64,000 nucleotides of DNA from Microscillaceae bacterium (GTDB lineage Bacteria > Bacteroidota > Bacteroidia > Cytophagales > Microscillaceae): the NCBI GenBank assembly GCA_011390205.1, contig JAABSX010000013.1, forward strand, positions 1 through 64,000. Direction: 5' to 3'. Positions within the stretch are counted from its first letter, which is position 1, and each line of letters opens with the position of its first letter. Below are positions 33,990-42,493 of the stretch, one piece after another. The notes beneath the pieces are model-generated. The model was not told where the DNA came from. It saw only the letters and a list, made by a program, of their open reading frames with translations, and searched no databases. The translations under genes were made by a program, and so were the position numbers.

Positions 33990-35594
33990 TTACTTAGCAT
34001 AACTAACGGCACGTTTTTCACGAATCACCGTTACTTTAATCTGGCCTGGATACTGCATATCTCTTTCTATTTTTTGAGAAATATCAAAAGAAATTTGTCC
34101 TGCATCTTCATCCGTAACCACATCAGAATCTACGATGACTCTTAGCTCACGCCCTGCCTGAATGGCATAACATTTATTGACTCCATCAAAAGAAAGGGCC
34201 AACTCTTCTAAATCTTTGAGCCTTTTGATATAAGATTCCATCACTTCACGGCGGGCTCCAGGTCTAGAGCCTGAGATGGCATCACAAGCTTGCACAAGTG
34301 GAGAGATGATGGAAGTCATTTCTATTTCATCGTGGTGTGCACCGATGGCATTGCAAATATCTGGATGTTCCTTGTATTTTTTGGCAAGTTCCATTCCTAA
34401 GATGGCGTGTGGCAGCTCACTTTCAGAAGGATATACCTTGCCTATATCGTGTAACAACCCTGCTCTTTTTGCCATTTTTGCATTCAGCCCTAGTTCGGCT
34501 GCCATGGTAGCACACAGCTTGGCTACTTCTCGGGAGTGTTGTAGTAAGTTTTGTCCATAAGAAGAACGGAAACGCATACGGCCTACCATTTTAATCAGCT
34601 CGGGGTGTAGCCCATGTATGCCAAGGTCTATGACAGTACGCTCACCAAGTTCGTTGATTTCATCTTCAATGGTTTTAGAGGTTTTGGCTACTACCTCCTC
34701 TATGCGAGCAGGGTGGATACGCCCATCAGCCACGAGGCGGTGCAGTGATAAGCGGGCTACTTCACGGCGGACGGGGTCAAATCCAGAGATAATAATTGCT
34801 TCTGGGGTATCATCTACGATGATTTCTACGCCTGTGGCAGCCTCTAAGGCTCGGATATTTCTTCCTTCTCTTCCTATGATTTTGCCCTTGATGTCATCAC
34901 TTTCTATGTGAAAGATAGAGACGCAGTTTTCTATGGCGTGTTCAGTGGCGGTGCGTTGTATAGACTCAATGACTACCTTTTTGGCAGCTTTGGAGGCTGA
35001 GAGTTTGGCTTCTTCTATGATGTCTTTGATGTATGAAGAGGCTTTGGTTTGTGCTTCTTCTTTGAGTGCTTCTATGAGTTGATTGCGAGCTTCTTCGGCA
35101 GTGAGATTGGCTATTTTTTCGAGTTGGGCTACTTGCGAAAGGCGCATTTTTTCGGCTTCTTCTCTTTTTTTAGCGATGATTTCACTTTGCTCAAGCAGGC
35201 TATCTTTGATAGTGGTAAGCTCTGTATCTCTTCTTTTGTTTTGTTCTATGAGTTTGCTAAGGTTTTGTTCTCTTTGTTTGAGTTTGTTTTCATTGTTTAG
35301 CAAGATATTTTTTTTGCGGTTAGATTCTTCCTCAAAGTCATTTTTCATTTTGAGGAATTTTTCTTTAGCCTCGAGCACTTTATTTTTTTTGTTGCTTTCT
35401 GCTTCCTGAATAATTTTCTCTGCTTTTAGGTTGGCTTCTTGAATAAGGAGTGCTGCCTTTTCTTGGCTTTCGGTTTCTTGTTTGCCTAGTTGCTCTTTGA
35501 GCTTGTCTAGCTGCCCTGCCATCATAGTTTTGTTGATGAAAAAGCCCACAGCACCTCCTATGAGTGCTACGACTATATATATAATTGCTTCCAT
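33990..35594 (-). CDS. rny: Ribonuclease Y
   Basis: Membrane-anchored endoribonuclease that initiates mRNA decay. The 534 residues fit the family. A single N-terminal membrane segment ([18 protein letters not shown]), then a long charged coiled coil (~residues 25-200), a KH domain ([17 protein letters not shown]), and an HD domain with LLHDIGKV and HDEIEM. The C-terminal [14 protein letters not shown] is the usual ending. It lies downstream of zapA and the candidate 6S RNA on the same strand. Confidence 0.96.
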   Translation of the reverse strand: MEAIIYIVVALIGGAVGFFINKTMMAGQLDKLKEQLGKQETESQEKAALLIQEANLKAEKIIQEAESNKKNKVLEAKEKFLKMKNDFEEESNRKKNILLNNENKLKQREQNLSKLIEQNKRRDTELTTIKDSLLEQSEIIAKKREEAEKMRLSQVAQLEKIANLTAEEARNQLIEALKEEAQTKASSYIKDIIEEAKLSASKAAKKVVIESIQRTATEHAIENCVSIFHIESDDIKGKIIGREGRNIRALEAATGVEIIVDDTPEAIIISGFDPVRREVARLSLHRLVADGRIHPARIEEVVAKTSKTIEDEINELGERTVIDLGIHGLHPELIKMVGRMRFRSSYGQNLLQHSREVAKLCATMAAELGLNAKMAKRAGLLHDIGKVYPSESELPHAILGMELAKKYKEHPDICNAIGAHHDEIEMTSIISPLVQACDAISGSRPGARREVMESYIKRLKDLEELALSFDGVNKCYAIQAGRELRVIVDSDVVTDEDAGQISFDISQKIERDMQYPGQIKVTVIREKRAVSYAK

Positions 35595-35604
35595 TGTTTT
35601 TAAA

Positions 35605-35770
35605 AATTGTTTAGAGAGACCAGTATTTTATATTTAATCATTCGTAAAGTTTGGGCAAAAGCCCGCTACAAGATACTAAGCCCAGCGAAAAAGAAAATAA
35701 GAATTGCCTTTTGGGGCAAGGGAGGATATTGAGAGAAATGAATTATATATCTACTGTATATATATTGTAT
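35605..35770 (-). ncRNA. Candidate 6S RNA (ssrS-like) between zapA and rny
   Basis: The ~180-base gap is too structured to be a spacer. The two ends can pair in an interrupted stem: 35621-35642 with 35737-35756 (CAGTA/TACTG, ATAT/ATAT, TAAT/ATTA and ATT/AAT blocks). Between them lie two small hairpins, GGGC-AAAA-GCCC (35653-35664) and TTGCC...GGCAA (35704-35719), within a less paired middle. In E. coli ssrS sits directly beside zapA; I recall the same neighbourhood (zapA/rny) in other Bacteroidota. Length and terminal stem fit 6S. No covariance model was run, so identification rests on position and folding by eye. Confidence 0.45.
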
Positions 35771-35777
35771 CTATTTT

Positions 35778-36071
35778 TCAAGCGATGCCTGTGGAGGCAA
35801 TTTCATCAATTTGATTGATTTTGTCTTGAATTTTATAGAAAGATAAATGTGTTTCTTCTTTGAGGTCAAGTACTTCTACCATGGTGTCAAGGACAATCAT
35901 GGCTAGGAGGTCTTGCCTGTCTTGCACTCCTAAATCACGCTGATACTGCCGCACTTTTTCATTGATGAGTTTTCCTGCTGCCCTGAGTTTACTTTCCACG
36001 CTAGGCTCTGTGACTAGCGAGTAGTCTCGCTCAGCGATTTTTATTTTAATGGAAAGTTTATTTTGTTGCAT
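35778..36071 (-). CDS. zapA: Cell division protein ZapA
   Basis: 97 residues. It interacts with FtsZ and stabilises the Z-ring. The globular N-terminal IKIAERDYSLVTEPSVESKLR and the following alpha-helical coiled coil (LINEKVRQYQRDLGVQD then LLAMIVLDTMVEVLDLKEE) match ZapA. Upstream coiled-coil gene and pheT lie on the same strand with 40-50 base gaps, an order conserved in Bacteroidota. Confidence 0.9.
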   Translation of the reverse strand: MQQNKLSIKIKIAERDYSLVTEPSVESKLRAAGKLINEKVRQYQRDLGVQDRQDLLAMIVLDTMVEVLDLKEETHLSFYKIQDKINQIDEIASTGIA

Positions 36072-36111
36072 ATGTGCATCAAGGGTTACATTGTTCTAAA
36101 AAAGTACAGTT

Positions 36112-36429
36112 TTAATCTTTTATTTCGTTATTTTTATGCTCCAAAAAAGCGATACACTTATCTATATTATCGACATATTGATCCAATTTCTTCTTCAATC
36201 CAGCCTTATCTTCGTTACCTTGGACTATTGAAGTAACAAGTTTATTAAAATTTTCTTGATTTTGAAAATTATCTATCGTTTCTTTTTGATTTTTAACAAT
36301 TTCTCTCAAATTTATATTCTCATCTAAGGCAGTTTCTAACTGTTTTTGGAGGGAGTTTGTCTTCACCACCATTTGATACACTTTTTTTTCTAGCTGTGTA
36401 AGCTGCAAAAGCAGTTCTTCTGAGTTCAT
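36112..36429 (-). CDS. Coiled-coil protein of the pheT-zapA cluster (ZapB-like)
   Basis: 105 residues, almost wholly coiled coil (heptads in LLLQLTQLEKKVYQMVVKT and onward), no catalytic motif or signal peptide. Its small size, coiled-coil nature and place between pheT and zapA suggest a ZapB-like division factor working with ZapA. That functional role is inferred from context only. Confidence 0.65.
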   Translation of the reverse strand: MNSEELLLQLTQLEKKVYQMVVKTNSLQKQLETALDENINLREIVKNQKETIDNFQNQENFNKLVTSIVQGNEDKAGLKKKLDQYVDNIDKCIAFLEHKNNEIKD

Positions 36430-36478
36430 GCCTTGATTTTGACTTAGTGATTAGTTTTGAGTAATTATTAAGCGTCTT

Positions 36479-38911
36479 TTACTTTCGAATGACTGCCCCC
36501 AAATCTTGCTCAAAAGCACTCATCAGTTTTTGCATTGTCTTGTCTATGACTTTGTCTGTGAGAGTTTGTTTTTTGTCTTCCAAGATAAAGCTCAGGGCAT
36601 AGGCTTTTTTGTCTTTTCCTATGTTTTCTCCTTCATAGACATCAAAGATGTGCATGCTTTTGAGTATATTTTTTTCTTTTTGGGCAGCGAGTTTTTCTAT
36701 TTCTTGAAAACTGACAGATTTATCAAGCACCAAAGACAAATCACGGCGAACCTCAGGGAATTTAGAAACATCTTCAAAAAGGATTTCACTTTTGTATTGT
36801 TTCAAGAGATATTCCCAATCTAGGTCAGCATAAAAGACATGCTGTTTGATGTCAAGTTTGTCCAGAAGCTGCGGGTTTATCTGGCCCAATGTCGCCACAG
36901 TTTTTTGCTTGTGTATGTATGCCACGCCATAGGCAAAGCTGCCTTTGTCGAGTATTTTAATTTCTATTTTGAGACAGTTCATTTTTTGGAATATGTGCTG
37001 CACTCTAGTAGCTAAATCATTGAATACCAATGGTTTACTAGCTTCTTGCCAGCTTTCAGTAGATTGGTTGCCAGTCAAGAAAAGTGCGAGCCTCATTTCT
37101 TCTCCAAATTTTTCTATGCCTTTTTCATCGGAGCTTCGGTAATAAACCTTTCCAAATTCAAAAAACTTGAGGTCATTTTGTCGGCGGTTCAGGTTATGAG
37201 CAAGCACTTCTAAACCTGAGAACAGCAGGGTCTGCCGCATCACCCCTAAATCTTCACTGAGTTTGTTAAGGATTTCTACTTGGGTATTGGGCTGTATCTC
37301 TGGCAAAAGGGCTGCATATTCGGGCTTGGTGAGGGAGTTGTTATACATTTCATTGAAGCCGTTGCTCACCAAGAGTTGTGTAATTTGGTATTGGATTTTT
37401 CGGGCATCTTTGGCTGGAAACTCTGCCAGATAATCTGCCCCCAAATAAGCTTTGGTTTCTAGGTTGTCATAGCCATAGACTCTAGCGAGCTCCTCTATGA
37501 TGTCAGCCTCTCGCTGCACATCTACTCGGTAAGGCGGCACAGACACCTTGAAACCTTCCTCATTCATTTCGGAGCAGGCAATTTCTAAGTTTTCCAAGGT
37601 TTGGTGTATAAATTCTTTGCCTAGTTCTTTGCCGATGAGTCGGTCTATGTTTCGGTATTTTACCCCAAACTCAAAGTGAGTAATCGGCTCAGGATAGATA
37701 TCTATTATCTCCGAGGCTATCTCTCCACCTGCCAGCTCTTGGATGAGCAAAGCAGCTCTTTTGAGTACATAGACCGTATTGTTAGGGTCTATCCCTCGCT
37801 CAAATCTGAAGGAAGCATCTGTCTTGAGCCCATGAAACTGTGAAGTACGGCGGATGTAAGCAGGGTCAAAATAAGCACTTTCTAAGAAAATATTCTGAGT
37901 GCCTTCGCTTACGCCTGAGTGCAGCCCTCCGAATACTCCAGCGATGCACATGCCATTTTCTTCTCCATCACAAATCATCAAGTCAAGCGGGCTTAGTTTT
38001 CGCTTTACCTCGTCTAGGCTCACAAACTCACTGCCTTGGGGCAGGGTCTTCACGATTACTTTATTTCCTTTGATTTTGTCGGCATCAAAAGCGTGCAAGG
38101 GCTGCCCAAACTCGTGCAAGACATAGTTGGTGATGTCCACAATGTTATTGATGGGTCTGATACCGATGGCGTTGAGTCGGTTTTTGAGCCAAGCAGGCGA
38201 ATCTTGTACTTTGACCCCTTGTATGCTTACTCCTACATATCTTGGGCAGGCTTCTGTATTTTGGATGCTTACTTCTATGGGGAGGCTGTGCTTATTTACT
38301 TTAAAATTTTCTACTGAAGGGCGGCAAAGTGGCACATTGAGCAGTGCTTTTAAATCTCGGGCTACGCCCCAATGTGAGGCAGCATCTACACGGTTGGGCG
38401 TAAGCCCTATTTCTAGAGTCCAATCTTGGGCAGGCTGAAAATAAGCAGCAGCATCTGTGCCGTTGGGCAAGTCTGTATCTAAGACCATAATGCCAGCGTG
38501 AGATGCCCCAAGCCCGATTTCGTCTTCGGCACATATCATTCCTTCGGAGGCTTCCCCTCTGATTTTGGCTTTTTTGATGATGAACGCCTCCCCTTCTAAT
38601 GGGTAAAGTGTAGTGCCTACGGTGGCTACTACTACTTTCTGCCCTGCGGCTACATTGGGAGCGCCACACACGATGGGGCTGGGCGTGGCAGTGCCGATAT
38701 CGACAGTGGTTTTGCTGAGTTTGTCTGCATTGGGGTGTTTTTCACAGGTCAAGACCTCCCCTATCACCAGACCTTCTAAGCTGCCTTTGATTTGTTCGTA
38801 TTTTTCTACTCCTTCTACTTCTAGTCCGAGTGCCGTAAGTTTTTGGGCGAGTTCTTCTACATTTTGAGGCAAAAGGATATATTCTTGTAGCCAGTTATAG
38901 GCGATTTTCAT
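36479..38911 (-). CDS. pheT: Phenylalanine-tRNA ligase beta subunit
   Basis: 810 residues, full length. The N-terminal tRNA-binding (EMAP-like) domain has GEVLTCEKHPNADKLSKT. Then B3/4 editing domain sequence (GIRPINNIVDITNYVLHEFGQPLHAFD), B5, a catalytic-like core (PEYAALLPEIQPNTQVEILNKLSEDLG) and the C-terminal anticodon-binding FDX-ACB domain (FPEVRRDLSLVLDKSVSF). The alpha subunit (pheS) is not in the window. It heads the conserved pheT / coiled-coil / zapA series. A possible -7 box (TAATTTTG, 38980-38973) lies upstream, without a clear -33. Confidence 0.96.
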   Translation of the reverse strand: MKIAYNWLQEYILLPQNVEELAQKLTALGLEVEGVEKYEQIKGSLEGLVIGEVLTCEKHPNADKLSKTTVDIGTATPSPIVCGAPNVAAGQKVVVATVGTTLYPLEGEAFIIKKAKIRGEASEGMICAEDEIGLGASHAGIMVLDTDLPNGTDAAAYFQPAQDWTLEIGLTPNRVDAASHWGVARDLKALLNVPLCRPSVENFKVNKHSLPIEVSIQNTEACPRYVGVSIQGVKVQDSPAWLKNRLNAIGIRPINNIVDITNYVLHEFGQPLHAFDADKIKGNKVIVKTLPQGSEFVSLDEVKRKLSPLDLMICDGEENGMCIAGVFGGLHSGVSEGTQNIFLESAYFDPAYIRRTSQFHGLKTDASFRFERGIDPNNTVYVLKRAALLIQELAGGEIASEIIDIYPEPITHFEFGVKYRNIDRLIGKELGKEFIHQTLENLEIACSEMNEEGFKVSVPPYRVDVQREADIIEELARVYGYDNLETKAYLGADYLAEFPAKDARKIQYQITQLLVSNGFNEMYNNSLTKPEYAALLPEIQPNTQVEILNKLSEDLGVMRQTLLFSGLEVLAHNLNRRQNDLKFFEFGKVYYRSSDEKGIEKFGEEMRLALFLTGNQSTESWQEASKPLVFNDLATRVQHIFQKMNCLKIEIKILDKGSFAYGVAYIHKQKTVATLGQINPQLLDKLDIKQHVFYADLDWEYLLKQYKSEILFEDVSKFPEVRRDLSLVLDKSVSFQEIEKLAAQKEKNILKSMHIFDVYEGENIGKDKKAYALSFILEDKKQTLTDKVIDKTMQKLMSAFEQDLGAVIRK

Positions 38912-39623
38912 ATCAATCTTGTGTTTAGTTTGTCTAAAAAAGCATTTTCAGCTTTGTTTTATGATTTCACTTCAAAATTAATGAATGTAGCTGTAAAAAG
39001 GAATTTTTAAGCAGAAATAAAGGAATGACGCATAGCAGATGCCTAGCTCACTAAACGAAGGATACATTCATAGTTATTTATTTTATAGAAAAACATCTAT
39101 ATGGCTGAACTACGACAGCCTCTACTCTATTGAGAATCTTTAGAGCTACTTTTATGAACCTATACTTTCTTGACAAATTATTTTTAGTTATCTCGCCAAA
39201 ACCAACTTACTTGCTATGTTATAGGCAGGGATTGGATACCCAACTCGCAGATAGCTCCGGTTTACACGGCTAATTTTGGGTCATAGACCTTTATTGTAAG
39301 AAGTATAACTTTGAAATTTTACGCTTCCTGAAAGGTTTTTCAGTGCAACCTTGTTATCTCTTAACTATATTTCAAAGAACTTTTAACAATTAAAAATACG
39401 TATATTTATACATATAAACAAATAATTTTCTATCTTTTTTATTAACTCATATTATACCATTCCTGAAATATTGTATGCCACTCTGTGAAGTAAGTCTGAT
39501 ACTTTGTGAAAAAAACTGATGCCTCAGTGAAAATAAGCCCTGTCTAAGACAATGAAATCAGTAATAGATACTGTGTAACAAACACACTGAAATTATATTT
39601 CTTAAATTAAAAAAACAAGGACA
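38912..39623. other. Long intergenic region with 21-bp direct repeats
   Basis: About 710 bases between divergent pheT and the secreted-protein gene. The stretch 39200-39360 is less AT-rich than its surroundings but holds no recognisable ORF or RNA. Near the 3' end three phased repeats were found (39481-39543). The remainder is AT-rich. Confidence 0.4.
39481..39543 (+). repeat. Three 21-bp degenerate direct repeats
   Basis: CTCTGTGAAGTAAGTCTGATA, CTTTGTGAAAAAAACTGATGC and CTCAGTGAAAATAAGCCCTGT follow one another without gaps. The shared core is CTyWGTGAA followed by an A-rich half and, in the first two, CTGAT. A 21-bp period equals two helical turns, as expected for an operator with several bound protein units. 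It ends 80 bases before the next start codon. Confidence 0.45.
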
Positions 39624-40274
39624 ATGAAAAAATTATTTGTATTAAGTCTATTCTTTTTTGCTTTTACTTATTTCTATCAAGCTCAAGCACGTGTGATTGT
39701 GCTTACCATCACTCAATGTGATAAAAATGGCTGTGATACTTTTCAGCACGCCTACTGGGCTGATGACTGTAGCCAAGCCATTGCTAGTGCAGGCAGAGCT
39801 TATGGTGCACCCGAAGGTGGAAGTATCTCAATACAATGCCCAGGAATGGGAGTGCCCAATAACACAGGAGTAAACATCAACGAAACACCTATCACGATGT
39901 ATGTAATGGATGAAAAAGGAACGGGCAGCAAAGATGCCAATAACTTTTTCAGCATGGTAAAAGAGGCTACTGCCAAAAACGGCATAGAGATAAGCAGCAA
40001 AACAGCCAAATATCACTACTTAGTGATTAACCAACTAGAAAGCAAGAAGCAAATGCGGATTATACAGTTTTCAGAAGATTCTAAACTAGAAGAGGTCAAA
40101 AAAACCCTCTCTACAATGGAAGCAAAAGGAATGAAAACCCCTATGATAATGAGCCTGCCTGCACCTATAAGAAGTGTGAATGCCAAGGCACTTAAGACAC
40201 CCATCGGTACTGTATCTACCAGTAGCTCTTATGTCGAATTACTCATTGATGGAGAACCCTTACATATGGAGTAA
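39624..40274 (+). CDS. Secreted protein of unknown function
   Basis: 216 residues with a signal peptide (KKLFVLSLFFFAFTYFYQAQA). The mature N-terminal part has four cysteines (TITQCDKNGCDTF, DDCSQAI, IQCPGM) that could make two disulfides. The C-terminal part is mixed alpha/beta with KAKYHYLV-like strands. I recognise no family. The upstream direct repeats and long leader suggest regulated expression. Monocistronic. Confidence 0.7.
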   Translation: MKKLFVLSLFFFAFTYFYQAQARVIVLTITQCDKNGCDTFQHAYWADDCSQAIASAGRAYGAPEGGSISIQCPGMGVPNNTGVNINETPITMYVMDEKGTGSKDANNFFSMVKEATAKNGIEISSKTAKYHYLVINQLESKKQMRIIQFSEDSKLEEVKKTLSTMEAKGMKTPMIMSLPAPIRSVNAKALKTPIGTVSTSSSYVELLIDGEPLHME

Positions 40275-40300
40275 TCTAAAAATCCAATATCCATAAAACC

Positions 40301-40337
40301 AAAAAAACCACTTCCAAGAACGGAAAGTGGTTTTTTA
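40301..40337 (+). terminator. Terminator after the secreted-protein gene
   Basis: AAAACCACTT and AAGTGGTTTT pair around a short loop, followed by T's. Convergent marC lies beyond. Confidence 0.8.
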
Positions 40338-40390
40338 GTGCTCAAGCAGGGCTAGCTTGCATTTATTTTTTATCTAACATACTGATTCTC

Positions 40391-41005
40391 TTACTCCTGC
40401 TTGATTTGCTTGTATGCCTCTAACATTGCATAGATGTCTATGGCAATATTTGTCTTGAATAATTTTACGGCTATGGCCAGCAAAATCACTCCAAAAACTT
40501 TGCGCAGCACATCTGCACCCGCCTGCCCCAAGCGCCTCTCTATCCAGTGTGAGGTCTTAAGCACGATATATACAAACACTAAATTCACGATGATGCCTAT
40601 CAAAATATTTAACTGACTAAACTCCGCCCTCAATGAGAGAATCGTCGTCATGGTGCCAGCCCCTGCTATGATAGGGAATGCCAAAGGCACAATAGAAGAA
40701 GACTGTGGGTTTATGCCTGCATTATCTCTAAAAAAGTGAATCCCTAAGACCATCTCTAGCCCTAAGAAAAATATCACTAAAGCTCCTGCAATTGCAAAAG
40801 AAGGCACATCTAGCCCAAAAAGCTTAAGAATAGACTCACCCAAAAACAAGAAGGCAAGCATAATCACTCCTGCCACGATGGTGGCCTTCTCAGACTGGAT
40901 GCGCCCTGCTTTTTTTCGTAAGTCAATCACTATAGGGATAGAACCCAGAATATCAATTACTGAAAATAACACCAGCGAAACCGACAATATCTCTTTCCAA
41001 TTCAT
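40391..41005 (-). CDS. MarC-family integral membrane protein
   Basis: 204 residues with six hydrophobic segments. The N-terminal LSVSLVLFSVIDILGSIPIVIDL and later LAFPIIAGAGTMTTILSL carry the MarC signature (PxxAGPG/T region). MarC/UPF0056 proteins are inner-membrane proteins without a proven transport substrate; an early link to multiple antibiotic resistance was not upheld. It has a well-formed promoter. Confidence 0.9.
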   Translation of the reverse strand: MNWKEILSVSLVLFSVIDILGSIPIVIDLRKKAGRIQSEKATIVAGVIMLAFLFLGESILKLFGLDVPSFAIAGALVIFFLGLEMVLGIHFFRDNAGINPQSSSIVPLAFPIIAGAGTMTTILSLRAEFSQLNILIGIIVNLVFVYIVLKTSHWIERRLGQAGADVLRKVFGVILLAIAVKLFKTNIAIDIYAMLEAYKQIKQE

Positions 41006-41030
41006 ACAAAATAGGTTTTAAATTTGGCTG

Positions 41031-41063
41031 CAAAGCTACAGATTATTTATATTTAAAACAAAA
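41031..41063 (-). promoter_or_regulatory. Bacteroidota-type promoter for marC-like gene
   Basis: On the minus strand TTTTG (41063-41059), a 20-base spacer and TAGCTTTG (41038-41031) fit TTTG-N17-23-TANNTTTG. Start of transcription would be some 20 bases before the ATG at 41005. Confidence 0.7.
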
Positions 41064-41118
41064 TATTATTTGGAATAAATTCAAGAGATTCGGAACAATT
41101 AATATAAATATATTTATA

Positions 41119-42201
41119 TTATTTCATTATTTTAGTTATAAAATCATCTAATAATACAATATCTATTGCCGATATAGCAGGAAAATTTGCAAGCCTAAAA
41201 CTTGTATTTTTCCAAGAACCATAGCCTTTTCCCAGAATAATATTTTGTTTTGCAAACTTATCTATCATTTCTTGGATGATTCTTTGGCTTCCTTGCCATG
41301 CCAGCACAGTCTGTGAGCGTACTGCCTTATTTTCTACCAAGGGCTGAATCTCTGCTATGCCCTCCAAAAGTGCATACACAAAATCAGCCTGCCTCTCTAG
41401 GTTTGCGGCTACCTGCTTAATAGGGGCAACTTGCTGCATGACTCGCCCCAAGAGATACACATTTAGAATATTGGGTGTATGTGTAGTCTGCCATTTTTGC
41501 ATCTGTGCTATCATCGCTGTGAGGCTATTGTAATGTTTGTTCTCCCCTATTTTGAGGGCTTGCTCTATGGCACGTGGCGAACAAACCAACACAGCCATGC
41601 CCGCAGGCAGTCCAAGGCATTTTTGCACCGAAGCATACCAGATATCGGCTTGCCTAAAATCCAAAAATGCCCCTCCCATTGAGGAGGTAGCATCTACAGC
41701 AATGAGTGCCTCTGCAAACTGTGCTCGAATCTCTGCCAATATTTTTTGAGAAATCATCGTGGCGTTAGAGGTTTCATTGTGGGTAAGGCATATTACTTCG
41801 GTATCATCCTGATAAACCTCTTTGAGCTGTGCCAAGTCTATGCTTTCATTCAGTCCAAAACTGTATTTTTGGATATACTCGGGGTTTGCTTTGAGTTTTT
41901 GGGTGTATTGCCAGCACTTCTCTCCAAAAGCACCATTGAATACGTGAAGACTTCTCTCCCGAATCAATGATTGAGCTATAATCTCCCAGCACTCAGTAGC
42001 TGAAGAAGTATAAAAAACCCAATACTCCTCAGGGATTTCTAGCTTGTCTTTTAGAGCTCTGATGCTTTGCTTAGATATTTCTATAAAAGTATCACTTCTG
42101 TGGTTTGCCCCCAAAATCCCTTTCTTGGCGGCTTCCTGCATATATTCAGAAACTTGAGGGTAGATTTTTGAAGGACCAGGATAAAAATTGATTAGATTCA
42201 T
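41119..42201 (-). CDS. Class V aminotransferase, phosphoserine aminotransferase-like
   Basis: 360 residues of the class V PLP-dependent fold. INFYPGPSKIYPQV, FYTSSATECWEII, LTHNETSNATMI, VDATSSMGGAFLDFR, and the PLP lysine in YASVQKCLGLPAGMAV are visible. This pattern matches SerC-like enzymes (3-phosphoserine:2-oxoglutarate aminotransferase) of Bacteroidota; an alternative is another class V aminotransferase such as alanine-glyoxylate type. The gene stands alone on the minus strand. Confidence 0.8.
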   Translation of the reverse strand: MNLINFYPGPSKIYPQVSEYMQEAAKKGILGANHRSDTFIEISKQSIRALKDKLEIPEEYWVFYTSSATECWEIIAQSLIRERSLHVFNGAFGEKCWQYTQKLKANPEYIQKYSFGLNESIDLAQLKEVYQDDTEVICLTHNETSNATMISQKILAEIRAQFAEALIAVDATSSMGGAFLDFRQADIWYASVQKCLGLPAGMAVLVCSPRAIEQALKIGENKHYNSLTAMIAQMQKWQTTHTPNILNVYLLGRVMQQVAPIKQVAANLERQADFVYALLEGIAEIQPLVENKAVRSQTVLAWQGSQRIIQEMIDKFAKQNIILGKGYGSWKNTSFRLANFPAISAIDIVLLDDFITKIMK

Positions 42202-42263
42202 TAATTTTAGATTTTAGATTATTTTTTTGATTCTCCGATAATTTTCGTTGGAGTAGAGATATA

Positions 42264-42284
42264 GAACAGTCTTCAGACTGTTTT
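42264..42284. other. Small hairpin in the aminotransferase/STAND divergent gap
   Basis: AACAGTC-TTCA-GACTGTT forms a 7-bp stem with a tetraloop and a short T run. It lies in the 292-base divergent gap with no gene around it. It could be a terminator for a short transcript, but nothing else supports one. Confidence 0.35.
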
Positions 42285-42493
42285 GGGGGCTAAATCCGAC
42301 AGAATAAAGTTCGCTCTTGAAGACTCATTACAAAAATTATCATCCAAGGATTTTTTTTATGCCAATGATTTCTTATTTTGCAAAAAATAGAGGTTTGTTT
42401 TTCTTCACAAAAAAAATCACTCCCCTACAATGTTTTAGCACAAACATATTATTGAATCAAAATTAGATGACTTTTTAAAATAATCCTTACTTT

